33,030 bases of DNA from Tannerellaceae bacterium (lineage in GTDB: Bacteria; Bacteroidota; Bacteroidia; Bacteroidales; Tannerellaceae), in NCBI GenBank assembly GCA_021201295.1, contig JAJQFE010000050.1, forward strand, positions 1-33,030, written 5' to 3'. Positions within the stretch are counted from its first letter, which is position 1; the number at the start of each line of letters is the position of its first letter. Positions 1 to 10,068 of the stretch are shown here, in pieces. The notes beneath the pieces were generated by a model that was not told the origin of the DNA, searched no databases, and saw nothing but the letters and a program-made list of their open reading frames with translations. Position numbers and translations under genes: made by a program.

Positions 1-28
1 AGTAGGCGTATGATTTTATCTACAGTTT

Positions 29-82
29 GCTGCCGTGCTTTTGAGAAAACAGGTGCACCTTTTTCTAAAAAAGCACGGCAGC
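29..82. repeat. 54-nt near-perfect palindrome (long hairpin)
   Basis: Positions 29-42 and 69-82 form a perfect 14-bp stem (outer arm GCTGCCGTGCTTTT). The 26-nt loop is itself nearly palindromic around AGGTGCACCT, so the whole element can fold as one long hairpin. It lies just upstream of the sigma-factor gene. It could be the terminator of a gene beyond the left edge, but no clear T tract follows it on the plus strand. No gene is visible in 1-234. Confidence 0.7.
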
Positions 83-234
83 GTTTAACAAAACAGTTGG
101 CGGCGTTTTGTAAGTTGTGAGTGTGAATTAATTTTTTGCCAGGTCCAAAGACTTTCTTATTCTTTCTACCTCTATTTTCTTTTCTTCCCTTTTTTATTAC
201 GTTTGTCAGAAGTAAATGGATCTTTATAAATGCC

Positions 235-836
235 GTGAACACAAATAAGATTGATATAGAACAACTTTTACTTTCTGTCGCTGGCGATTCCCGGGGAGCT
301 TTTGACCTGTTTTATCATCTTTATTATGAACAGGTGTTTCGTTTTGCTTATTATTTTTTACAAGATAAAGAAAGTTGTCGTGAGGTTGTTGTAAATGTTT
401 TTTCTCTCTTTGGCAGTCCAGAATTAAATTGAAAGACATTATTAATCTGGAGACTTACTTATATGTAATTACCCGTAATGAATCTCATCGTTATTTAAAA
501 AAGAAATCCTTTTCTTCTACTGTTTCTTTATAGGAGGTTCCGCTGGCCGTTGAAAAAAGTACCGTTAATTCTCCGGAAGATCAAATTGTAACAAAGGAAC
601 TTATGGCGATTTTAAAACAGGCCATCCATAATTTACCTGAAAAATGTCGTATCATATTTTTAATGGCACGTGAAGAAGGACTTAAACCTAAACAGATTGC
701 TGACATACTCTCTATTAAAGAAAGTACCGTTCGTGTTCAAATGAAGATTGCTATTGAAAAATTAGTGGAAGAAATAAAGAAACATTATCCGGATATTACT
801 TTAACATTACTGCTAAATTATCTTCTCTCTTTATAA
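235..836 (+). pseudogene. ECF sigma-70 factor of a SusC/SusD locus, interrupted
   Basis: An extracytoplasmic-function sigma factor that should direct RNA polymerase to the SusC/SusD operon. Region 2 is seen in ...GAFDLFYHLYYEQVF... and region 4 HTH in LPEKCRIIFLMAREEGLKP...IADILSIKESTVRVQM. The likely start is GTG at 235, since no in-frame ATG is available. Two lesions split it. The T run at 398-403 has six T where seven restore the frame (VFFSLWQSRIKLKD follows). An in-frame TAG lies at 531-533 between VSL and EVPL. The gene ends with TAA at 834-836. FecR and SusC follow, which is the classic trans-envelope signalling arrangement. The family call is firm; whether it is truly broken, read through or mis-sequenced cannot be told from the sequence. 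Confidence 0.8.
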
Positions 837-914
837 GCAGATTATTTTTGAAAAAAACGACTTTCTCTTAAACAAAATTCACTTTCTGATCTTCCTCATT
901 ATATATATAAAAGA

Positions 915-1836
915 ATGAGGAAAAAATACATATCTCTGACGAATCTGTTCGGTTAACAGATCTATTAGATCAACTGGGTATCACGGATGATATATCATTG
1001 ATGGCTGAAGAGATGCGTGAAGATATTTATCTGGAATTAAACCAGCGTATTCAATATTTCATTCGCAGAGTTTTTTATCTAAAGATTGTGGCGGTTGCAG
1101 CTTCTTTTATCCTATTAGTAGGATTTAGTAGTTATATTTCTTATCATGAAGGCTATAAAAACAGCATAGCCAAACGGTCACTGTTGTTAATCCGCTGGGT
1201 TTACAATCTTCTTTCGTGTTGCCTGATGGGACCGCTGTGCTATTAAATGCCGGTACTACTCTAAGTTATCCTTCTGCTTTTATTGCTAAAAGCAGAGAAG
1301 TAATTATAGAAGGAGAGGCTTTCTTCGAGGTAGCTCATGATGCGGCTCATCCTTTTATCGTAAAAGCAGAAAATGTAAGAGTGCAGGTTTTGGGAACTAA
1401 ATTCAATGTGAAAGCCTATAAAGAAGAGGGAAATATAGAAGTTACGTTGGAAGAAGGAAGTGTAGGCGTTCGGTTGGCTCATCAATCAGATCTTATCCGG
1501 ATTACTCCTGGAGAACAAATTTGTTTCAGTAAAGTAGCTCAGAAGTTTGTCCGTAGAGAAGTGAATCCGGAGTTGTATATGGCGTGGAGAGAAAGAGCAT
1601 TTCATTTTAACAATGTAACTTTTGATAATATAGCCCGGCAATTGGAGCGCCGTTTTAATGTGCATGTAGAGATAGCTACTGAAGATTTAAAGAAAATCCG
1701 GTTTACCGGGGATTTTGTACGGGATGAAAATTTACTACAAATACTACAGGTTATTACAACCAATAAGCGTATGCTCTATGAGATTGATAAAGAAGATAAT
1801 AATAAGATCCGGATCTATAATAGAAATACTGATTAA
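915..1836 (+). pseudogene. FecR-family anti-sigma factor, frameshifted
   Basis: FecR-type transmembrane anti-sigma regulator, partner of the upstream ECF sigma factor and of the STN domain of SusC. The best start is ATG 915 (MRKK...), but the A run at 921-926 is one base short of the seven needed to enter the frame HISDESVRLTDLLDQLG. A single membrane helix is seen (IVAVAASFILLVGFSSYISY). A second shift near 1172-1174 (AAA where AAAA fits) separates the membrane part from the FecR domain (LPDGTAVLLNAGTTLSYPSAF, GEAFFEVAHD, VLGTKFNVKAY). The C-terminal DUF4974-like part is RQLERRFNVHVEI...FTGDF. Ends with TAA. All parts are present and conserved, so decay is very recent or the indels are artefacts. 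Confidence 0.8.
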
Positions 1837-1919
1837 TAACTCTTTAAATGATATGCCTATGAAAAATGTAGTATGAAATATACCGTATTTATGGTACAAA
1901 ATACAAAGACCTTAGTCGT

Positions 1920-1927
1920 TATCTTTG
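1920..1927 (+). promoter_or_regulatory. Bacteroidetes -7 box (TATCTTTG) upstream of susC
   Basis: TATCTTTG matches the Bacteroidetes sigma-ABfr -7 consensus TAnnTTTG and lies about 130 nt before the SusC ATG. No convincing TTTG -33 element sits at the usual spacing, which may suit a promoter served by the adjacent ECF sigma factor. Apart from this the 1837-2056 gap shows no gene. Confidence 0.35.
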
Positions 1928-2056
1928 TCCCAAAAAAACAATAATGGAGGTGAAAAATGTAAGTAAAATGAGAAACGGAATTTGTTCTCCAAACTTCCGT
2001 TATATGAATAATTTAAGACGTTTATTCTCATAATAACCTAAAAATCAATACAAAAT

Positions 2057-5000
2057 ATGAAATTAATACCAGGAAAAAAGCAGGGGACTTCTGATTGTTC
2101 CCTGCAAAAGCTATACAGTGTTATGCGAATCACAGTTCTTCTTCTTATGCTAACCTTTTATTGTACTTCTGCTCATGTGAGTTACTCACAAAAAACAGAA
2201 TTGTCTTTAGATTTGCAGGATGTTACTTTACAGGATGTGTTAGATGCCATTAAAATGCAAAGTGAATATTCATTTTGGTATCGGAATGAAGATCTGGAAT
2301 TGGAAAAACGGGTCAATGCACAATTCCATGAACAGCATATTCATACTGTATTGGATAATCTTCTGAGTGACCAGGAACTTGCCTATACGATAAATGATAA
2401 ACATATCATTATTTATAAAAAAGCATCAGCTCCCCCCGGTTCCTTTAGTTCAACAACAAGGCAAAAAGATCACAGGAGTGGTAACAGACGAAAGAAATGA
2501 ACCGATCATAGGAGCCAATGTGATTGTCAAAGGAACTACAAATGGAGTGATCACAGATTATGATGGAAACTTTAGTCTCCTTGTTCCGGAGGAGGCAATC
2601 CTCCAGGTCTCTTATATCGGTTATATTACTTCTGAAATTCCTGTAAATAATCAGTCTGTTATTACTATTAGACTCCGGGAGGATATGCAGGCGCTGGAAG
2701 AAGTAATTGTGGTAGGTTACGGAACCGTTAAGAAAAGTAACCTGACAGGAGCAGTTTCTTCTGTGAAAACAACGGAACTACAACAAACCCCTATGACTTC
2801 TATTGACCAGGGATTAGTGGGAAGAGCTTCCGGAGTACAGGTTACCCAAACTTCCGGAATGCCGGGTGCGGTTGCTTCTATCCGGGTACGTGGTAGCAGT
2901 TCTTTGCAGGAAGGGAATGAACCCTTATATGTGATAGATGGTTTTCCTGTTTATAGTGGTGCAGGCTTTGGGGAAACCGGAGGCAAAGTACAGGTGGGTG
3001 GATTATCTACCATTAATCCGTCAGATATTGAATTCATTGAAATATTAAAAGATGCTTCTGCTACGGCTATTTATGGAGCCCGTGCAGCTAACGAAGTAGT
3101 GCTGATCACCACAAAAAGTGGAAAAAAGGCCGTGATATTGTTACATTTGAATCCAGCTTTGGTGTACAGAAACTGGTAAAGAAAATTGATCTGATGGATG
3201 CCCAGGAGTATGCTCAACTGGTAAATGAAGCTTATACTAATGATGGGTTACCAGCCTATTACAGTGAATCCCAGTTAGCAGAAATTGCCAGGTTAGGTAA
3301 AGGAACTGACTGGCAGGATGAATTATACAGAACTGCTTTAAGCCAGACCTACCAGCTTACCTTTTCAGGAGGAGATGATAAAACACTGTATGCGATTTTC
3401 GGAGGCTATCTGAATCAGCAGGGAATTATTATTAACTCGGATTTCAAACGGTATTCTCTCCGTTTAAATCTGGATAGGCAGATATCTGCTACTTTTAAAA
3501 TAGGAACTCATCTGAGCGGGAGTCATACACTGAATAAAACACCCCCTACTGACTCAGGAGGTGAAAGTGGTGTCTCTAACGGAGCTTTAAAGATGAACCC
3601 TATTATGACTGTCTATTCGGATAAGGAGGCGGGTGAATATACACAGGTGAATATTCCGGGTATATTAATTCCAAATCCGATTGCTACTGCAAAAGAACAG
3701 GTATTTGATAATGCAACGAGCCGTTTTTTGGGAGATATGTATGCAGAATGGGAATTTCTTCCGGACTTAAAAGCGAAAGTCTCTGTAGGAGCTGATATTA
3801 TGTATCTGAAATCAAACTCTTATACTCCTTCTACTATTTATCAGGCTCAGGGTCAATCGAAAGCTACTGTTAGTGTGAATCGTTCGATTAACTGGTTGAA
3901 TAAAAATATCCTGACATGGAATAAAGAGATACATGGTATCCATACATTGAATATATTAGGTGGGTTTACTATCCAGCGTAATAATATAGAAGCTGTTTCT
4001 GCTACTGCCTCAGATTTTGTGAATGATATTATGAAATATAATAATCTGGGAGCAGGATCTATCTATGGACAGCCCACTTCTAAAGCAGAAGAATGGAGTT
4101 TATTATCTTATCTGGCTCGTGTGAACTATTCTTTATATGATAAATATTTATTCTCAGCTAACGCCCGTATAGACGGTTCTTCCCGTTTCGGGTCTAATAA
4201 TAAATATGGTTTCTTCCCGTCCGGATCTTTAGCCTGGAGAGTAACGGAGGAAGAGTTTATGGAACCGGTAAAAGACCTGTTAAATAATTTGAAAGTACGT
4301 GTTAGCTACGGTTTTACAGGTAATACAGAAATTGGAGTATATGAATCATTGGCGACCCTGGCAAATGATGGTTGGGTGATTGGTAACCAGCTGGTTTCCG
4401 GATTTTATCCTAATAAAATACCTAACCCGGATTTGAAATGGGAAAGGACGGGACAATTTGATGTTGGAATTGATATGGGATTCTGGAATAACCGTCTGCG
4501 TATTACAACAGATTATTATCGTAAAGAGACTCGTGATTTACTTTATAACGTAGTGATTCCTACTACTTCCGGGTTTGATTCTATGCTGAGAAATATAGGA
4601 AGTGTGGAAATAAAGGATTTGAGTTTTCTATAGAGAGTGATAATTTGTCTGGTCCGTTTTCCTGGACTACTGCCTTTAATATTTCGCTCAATCGGAATAA
4701 AGTCCTAGAATTAGGAGGAGAGTCTTATAAAGATATCGGTGATGGAGATGGACACCTGAAGACAGGATCAATCCGCCGCCTGATCATAGGTGAACCGATC
4801 GGTATTTTCTACGGGTATCGTTTTGATGGTATTTTCCAGAATGAAGAAGAGTGTGCCCAACAGACAGCGTCAGCTTCTCCGATCGGGGTGGGTTTACGTA
4901 GGTATAAAGACCTCAATGGAGATGGAGTGGTAGATGCAGGAAATGACCGGGAAATTATAGGGGATGCTAATCCTAAGTTTTTTGGTGGTCTGACTAATAC

Positions 5001-5460
5001 ATTTGCCTATAAAGGATTTGAACTCAATGTATTTCTACAATACTCCTACGGAAATGATATTTTTAATTACAATGCATTGGAATTAGAAGCTCCTACCGGA
5101 GGACAAAATGTATATAAAGATCTCGTCAACCGGTGGACACCTGAGAATCCAAGCAATATATATCCGAAAGCGAGTACAAACCGGAATTTACTGGTAAGTG
5201 ACCGTTTTATTGAAGATGGTTCCTATCTGAAATTAAAGACACTTTCTTTGTCGTATGGTTTTTTACAGTTAAATTTTAAACATATTGCCGGACTGCGTGT
5301 GTATGTGACCGGACAAAATTTGTTAACCTGGACCAAATATAAAGGATATGATCCGGAAGTAAGCTACCAGGGAGCTTCTACGTTAGAGGCTGGTGAAGAT
5401 TTTGGAGGTTATCCTCAGTCCCGTACATTTATGATGGGAATAAAATTGGATATTAAATAA
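2057..5460 (+). pseudogene. SusC/RagA-family TonB-dependent receptor with STN domain, frameshifted
   Basis: Outer-membrane TonB-dependent transporter that imports glycan oligosaccharides together with SusD. Order: signal peptide, STN domain (LSLDLQDVTLQDVLDAI...), carboxypeptidase-regulatory-like domain (ITGVVTDERNEPIIGANVIV), plug (EEVIVVGYGTVKKSNLTGAV, LYVIDGFPV, ILKDASATAIYGARAANEVV), then a long beta-barrel ending in MGIKLDIK. The STN domain implies signalling to the FecR/sigma pair. Three single-base shifts split the frame: C run 2432-2437 (six, seven fits), A run 3122-3127 (six, seven fits) and AAA at 4608-4610 (AAAA fits). With these restored the protein is about 1,130 residues, a normal SusC length for this subtype. 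No in-frame stop is present apart from the shifts. Ends with TAA. Confidence 0.88.
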
Positions 5461-5478
5461 TTGATAAATAAAATAGCC

Positions 5479-6965
5479 ATGAAAAAATCAATTTTATATA
5501 TAATCATTTTCCTGTTACCTTTTGGGTGTTATACCAGATGCTCTTTTTTGGATGAAAATCCTGTAGACCGGTTGGTTGAAGGTGACTTTTATACAAATGA
5601 AAAAGATGCACAGGCAGCCGTAGATGCTACTTATACTCAATTGAATGATCTCTATAACCGTTTGATGTATATGCTCTGTGAATTACCCACAGACAATATG
5701 AAAAACGGACTGGGAATGCCTAATGCTTTCCTGCAGGATCTGGAATATCTCCGGCATACCTCAGAAAATACATTTGTAAAGGATATGTGGAAACATTCCT
5801 ATGCCGGGATTTCCAAAGCAAATACGGCTATAGAAAAAATTTCGGATATTAATATGAATGCTACTAAACAGGCTCGTTTTATAGGAGAAGCAAAATTCCT
5901 GCGTGGACTTTATTATTTTAATCTGGTCCGTTTTTTTGGAGATGTACCTCTGATTACTAATTTGCAGACTATAGAAGATGCGTTGGGACCCAGGACGCCT
6001 AAAGAAGAAGTATATCGGCAGATCATTGAAGATGTAACCTATGCGGCAGACCATTTGCCTTACCGTTCAGAATATGGTTCTTCGGATGCCGGACGGGTAA
6101 ACAAAGGGGCTGCAAAAATCTTATTAGGAAAGATTTATCTGACCAGAGGAGAGTTTCAGAAAACCGCAGATGTATTAGCGGAAGTGATTGAAAATGAATC
6201 AATCTATGGTTTTGGGCTTCATGATAATTATCATAATAACTGGTTACGGGAAACAGAAGCGGGTATAGAGGCTGTATTTATATTGAATATTTAGGTCCTC
6301 CTTACCGGAATAATGGAGAAATGGCATTGGCCGGCCCTAAATATTCTATTCCGGGTGATCTGGGAATTTCTGCATTGAATGAGGCAGATATTCCTACACA
6401 GGAGCTATATGACCTTTTTGATGACAGGGATATCCGGAAAGCAGTCAATTTTAAAACGGAATTTACTCATTTGTTGACCGGAGAAGTGTTGGAATCCAGT
6501 ATTCCGTTATCCGGAAAATTCTGGGTGGAAGGATTAGAGTCAGGTGATTTGTGTGATGTAAATGTACATATCATCCGGTATGCAGATGCCTTGTTGATGT
6601 ATGCAGAAGCATTAAATGAAATAGGGGAATCTTCTAAAGCGCTGACTGTACTAAATCGTATCCGTGAGAGAGCGTATGGGGATACTTCCGGTAACTATTC
6701 TCCGATGTCACAGGAAGAGTTTCGGAAAGTAGTATGGAATGAACGTCGACTGGAATTCCCACACGAAGGACATCGCTGGTTTGATCTGGTTCATACCGAA
6801 ACATTTGTGGAACGGATGAAAGAACATAGTGAATATGAAGCACGCGTAGCAGAAAGTAATAAAACTGATATTGCGAAGAACCTGAAAGAACATATGGTGT
6901 TAATGCCGATCCCGCAATCGGAAATTGATTTGAATCCGGAATTAACTCAAAATCCCGGATGGTAA
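5479..6965 (+). pseudogene. SusD/RagB-family glycan-binding lipoprotein, frameshifted
   Basis: Surface lipoprotein that captures glycan and forms the lid of SusC. ATG 5479 is preferred over the TTG at 5461 because MKKSILYIIIFLLPFGC begins a lipoprotein signal; the Cys before SFLDENPVD is typical of SusD. Family segments: YTNEKDAQAAVDATY, ARFIGEAKFLRGLYYFNLVR, FFGDVPLI, and the C-terminal MYAEALNEIG...VLNRIRERAYG, NERRLEFPHEGHRWFDLVH and LMPIPQSEIDLNPELTQNPGW. One single-base shift lies at about 6277-6283, between EAVF and IEYLGPPYRNNG. The rest is intact, about 495 residues. It follows susC by 18 nt. Confidence 0.88.
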
Positions 6966-6977
6966 TAAATAAAACAG

Positions 6978-7014
6978 AAAGGTAATTGTTCTTCATTGAA
7001 GGACAATTACCTTT
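6978..7014 (+). terminator. Hairpin between susD and the sulfatase operon
   Basis: Arms 6978-6994 and 6998-7014 form a 17-bp stem (one G-U pair) with a 3-nt loop. It lies just after the SusD stop. There is no downstream T tract, so it may act as a processing or attenuation hairpin that lowers sulfatase expression relative to SusC/SusD. Confidence 0.55.
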
Positions 7015-7015
7015 G
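6985..7015 (+). promoter_or_regulatory. Possible promoter of the sulfatase operon
   Basis: ATTG at 6985-6988, 19-nt spacer, TACCTTTG at 7008-7015, matching the -7 consensus TAnnTTTG. It overlaps the hairpin at 6978-7014 and would give a leader of about 15 nt before ATG 7036. The overlap could be chance. Confidence 0.35.
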
Positions 7016-7035
7016 TAAGATAACAATATAATAGT

Positions 7036-8586
7036 ATGAAAACACAATATTTACATCCCCTTCTGTTTTCTGTCAGCCTGTCTGGCTTTTTTATAACGGG
7101 TAAAGCAGAAACTTCTTCAATCCGTAAAACAGGTACACAACTGAAACCTTTGAATGTGGTTTTTATTCTTTCCGATGACCATCGGTATGATTACATGGGC
7201 TTTATGAATACGGTTCCCTGGCTGGAGACACCGCATATGGACCGTATGTTCCAGGAAGGTGCTCATATTAAAAATGCTTTTGTGACCGCTTCTTTGTCCT
7301 CTCCCAGCCGGGCTTCCATTTTAACAGGCATGTATTCCCATGCACATAAAGTAGTTGATAACTCTGCTCCACTGCCGGAAGGATTAACTTTTTTCCCGGA
7401 ATATATGCAAACAGCCGGTTATCAGACTGCCTTTTTTGGTAAATGGCATATGGGAAATGATTCCGGAAATCCCCAGCCGGGTTTCCACCACTGGGAAGGT
7501 TTTCAGGGGCAGGGGGAATATTATAATCCGCGGATCAATACTAACGGTGAGTGGGTCCAGTATCAGAATAGTACGTATGTGACTGATTTATTGACAGAGT
7601 ATGCGATTGATTTTATGAAAAAACAGGTGGCAAATGACCAGCAGTTTTTTGTTTATCTTTCTCATAAAGGAGTACATGACAACTTCTCTCCTGCCAAACG
7701 TCATAAAGGGATGTATCAGGATAGAGAATTGGTCTTACCTCCATCTTACCAGATTCCGAATTATGGTCTGAAAGAATTGCCTACTATTGATCCGGTAACA
7801 GGAAAAGCGGCTGCCGGGAAAGACTATTATGGAGAGCATATGATGCTGGACTGGGTGAAACACCAGCGTGAAAGCTGGCACGGAGTGGATTACTCGTATC
7901 ATGAAAGACCCTGGGATGTTCAGGTACGGAACTATTGTGAAACCTTGCGCTCTGTAGATGAAAGCATTGGTTCTGTATTAGATTACCTCCAAGAAGCCGG
8001 CCTGGATGAAAATACTTTAGTGATTTATATGTGGGATAACGGATTTGCCTGGGGAGAACATGGACTGATTAATAAAAGGCATTTTTATGAAGAGTCTGTA
8101 AGAGTACCTATGTTAGTTCGTTGTCCGGGTTTATTTGAAGGTGGAAAGGTGGTGGAAAAGATGGTACAGAATGTGGATATTGCTCCTACTATCCTGGATT
8201 ATATAGGCTTGGAAAAAGCCCCGCAGATGGTAGGCTATTCTTTTATTCCGGTATTGAAAGATGAGCCCGTTGACTGGCGTGACTGTATCTTCTATGAATA
8301 CTACTGGGAACATGAATTCCCTCAGACACCTACTATGCATGGCGTACGGACAGATCGTTATAAATATATCCGTTACCATGGGGTATGGGATACAAATGAA
8401 TTTTTTGACTTACAGGAAGATCCGGCTGAAACTGTCAATCTGATCGCTTCTCCGGAATATCAGGAGATTATTAAATCTTTGAATCACGAACTATATAATT
8501 GGCTGGAAGGAACTGGAGGTATGAACATCCCGTTGAAACGAACAGAACGTCCACATACCGATCACCGGAATTTCAGGAATTATTAA
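7036..8586 (+). CDS. S1-family sulfatase, serine type (first of three)
   Basis: Intact 516-residue sulfatase that hydrolyses sulfate esters on a glycan, probably in the periplasm (N-terminal hydrophobic signal LLFSVSLSGFFITG). The metal-binding pair is D47-D48 in LSDDH. The sulfatase signature is S88-S-P-S-R92-ASILTG; the catalytic residue is a serine, which needs maturation to formylglycine by an anSME-type radical SAM enzyme not found in this window. Further family motifs: FFGKWHMG, LVIYMWDNGFAWGEHG, NKRHFYEESVRVPMLVR. It starts the sulfatase operon, with 11 nt to the next gene. It resembles glycosaminoglycan or mucin sulfatases, but subfamily and substrate cannot be assigned by eye. Confidence 0.93.
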   Translation: MKTQYLHPLLFSVSLSGFFITGKAETSSIRKTGTQLKPLNVVFILSDDHRYDYMGFMNTVPWLETPHMDRMFQEGAHIKNAFVTASLSSPSRASILTGMYSHAHKVVDNSAPLPEGLTFFPEYMQTAGYQTAFFGKWHMGNDSGNPQPGFHHWEGFQGQGEYYNPRINTNGEWVQYQNSTYVTDLLTEYAIDFMKKQVANDQQFFVYLSHKGVHDNFSPAKRHKGMYQDRELVLPPSYQIPNYGLKELPTIDPVTGKAAAGKDYYGEHMMLDWVKHQRESWHGVDYSYHERPWDVQVRNYCETLRSVDESIGSVLDYLQEAGLDENTLVIYMWDNGFAWGEHGLINKRHFYEESVRVPMLVRCPGLFEGGKVVEKMVQNVDIAPTILDYIGLEKAPQMVGYSFIPVLKDEPVDWRDCIFYEYYWEHEFPQTPTMHGVRTDRYKYIRYHGVWDTNEFFDLQEDPAETVNLIASPEYQEIIKSLNHELYNWLEGTGGMNIPLKRTERPHTDHRNFRNY

Positions 8587-8597
8587 TCCAGAAGAAT

Positions 8598-10052
8598 ATG
8601 CTGAATAGATCGAAACTTATCAGTAGTTTGCTGGTCAGTGGAAATTTACTGCCTGTAACAGGTTATACAGAAACGCCACCTAATATCGTGTTGATTTTTC
8701 TGGATGATATGGGATACGGGGATCTTACAATTACAGGCACTTCCGGATATAAAACACCGGCGATTGACCGGTTAGCAAAAGAAGGAATGTTCTTTTCCCA
8801 TTTTTATGCGGCCCAGCCGATCAGTAGTGCTTCCCGTGCAGGATTGATAACCGGTTGTTATCCGAACCGTGTAGGAATCACGCAGGCTCTTTCTCCTCAG
8901 GTAACTATTGGGATTCATCCCGAAGAAGAGACTATGGCGGAGGTCTTAAAAACGAAGGGGTATGCCTGTGGTATAGTTGGTAAATGGCATTTAGGTCATT
9001 TATATCCGTTTTTACCGTTACAAAATGGTTTTGATGATTATCTGGGGCTTCCTTATTCGAATGATATGTGGCCGGTTAATTATGAAGGAGAGCGTGCCAC
9101 TCCGGAAATGAATATTCCTCACAAGTTACGGCATCCGGCGCTTCCTCTGATGGATGGAAATGAGAAGGTCCGGGAGTTATGGACATTGGAGGACCAGGGA
9201 GAACTGACTACTTTATACACAGAAAGAGCCATCGCTTTTATTGAAGCTAATAAGACTTCTCCTTTCTTTTTGTACATGGCTCATTCTATGCCCCATGTTC
9301 CACTGGCTGTTTCGGATAAATTCAAAGGAAAAAGTGAACAGGGATTATATGGAGATGTGATGATGGAAATAGACTGGAGTGTGGACCAAATCATGAAAAC
9401 TTTACAGGAAAACGGGCTGGATGAAAATACTCTGGTGATTTTTACTTCTGATAATGGCCCCTGGTATAATTTCGGTAATCATGCGGGTAGTACCGGTGGA
9501 CTACGGGAAGCTAAGGCGACTGTTTTTGAGGGAGGAGTCCGGGTTCCCTGTCTGATGAGATGGAAAGGGACGATCCCGGAAGGAAGCGTATGTAATCAAT
9601 TAGTTACTGCGATGGATATTCTTCCTACATTAGCAGCTTTGTCCGGTGCCAACCTGCCGCAGCAGCCGATTGACGGAATAGATATTTCCCGTTTAATGAC
9701 AGGTGAAATCACCCGTTCTCCCCGTGAATACTTCCTCTATTATTTTAATAATAATGATTTACAAGCGGTCCGGAATGAACGGTTTAAACTGGTTTTACCT
9801 CATACCCATAACACGTATCTGACACCAGGGAATGATGGTTTTCCCGGAGAGGTGGGTACAGCCGAAACAGCGCTTTGTTTATATGATCTTCGCCGGGACC
9901 CGGGAGAACGATATGATATAAAAGAACTGTATCCGGAAGTGGTAGATCAACTCATGCGAGTGGTAGAAGCAGCCCGGGAAGATCTGGGATATGATCTGAC
10001 TGGTAATCCGAGAAATAATCGCCGGGTATGCGGAGATATGAAGACTATGTAA
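8598..10052 (+). CDS. S1-family sulfatase, serine type (arylsulfatase A/GALNS-like)
   Basis: Intact 484-residue sulfatase. ATG 8598 is chosen because it begins a signal peptide (MLNRSKLISSLLVSGNLLPV) and leaves an 11-nt gap after the first sulfatase; an upstream start would overlap it. Motifs: FLDDMGYGD (metal-binding aspartates), signature S76-S-A-S-R80-AGLITG with serine at the formylglycine position and alanine where proline is usual, CGIVGKWHLGH, LVIFTSDNGPW, GGLREAKATVFEGGVRVPC. The last block is typical of arylsulfatase A and galactosamine-6-sulfatase types rather than the GlcNAc-6-sulfatase type of its neighbours, so the operon carries sulfatases of different specificity. Ends with TAA. 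Confidence 0.92.
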   Translation: MLNRSKLISSLLVSGNLLPVTGYTETPPNIVLIFLDDMGYGDLTITGTSGYKTPAIDRLAKEGMFFSHFYAAQPISSASRAGLITGCYPNRVGITQALSPQVTIGIHPEEETMAEVLKTKGYACGIVGKWHLGHLYPFLPLQNGFDDYLGLPYSNDMWPVNYEGERATPEMNIPHKLRHPALPLMDGNEKVRELWTLEDQGELTTLYTERAIAFIEANKTSPFFLYMAHSMPHVPLAVSDKFKGKSEQGLYGDVMMEIDWSVDQIMKTLQENGLDENTLVIFTSDNGPWYNFGNHAGSTGGLREAKATVFEGGVRVPCLMRWKGTIPEGSVCNQLVTAMDILPTLAALSGANLPQQPIDGIDISRLMTGEITRSPREYFLYYFNNNDLQAVRNERFKLVLPHTHNTYLTPGNDGFPGEVGTAETALCLYDLRRDPGERYDIKELYPEVVDQLMRVVEAAREDLGYDLTGNPRNNRRVCGDMKTM

Positions 10053-10068
10053 ATGTGTATTGAATAAA

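Noticed and set aside
4631-4633. TAG at the end of the middle SusC fragment counted as an amber codon
   Set aside because: It appears only because of the upstream one-base shift; in the true frame the bases read TCT-ATA-GAG.
5761-6054. Antisense ORFs opposite SusC/SusD and sulfatase genes
   Set aside because: They are shadows of strongly conserved plus-strand genes and show no family features.
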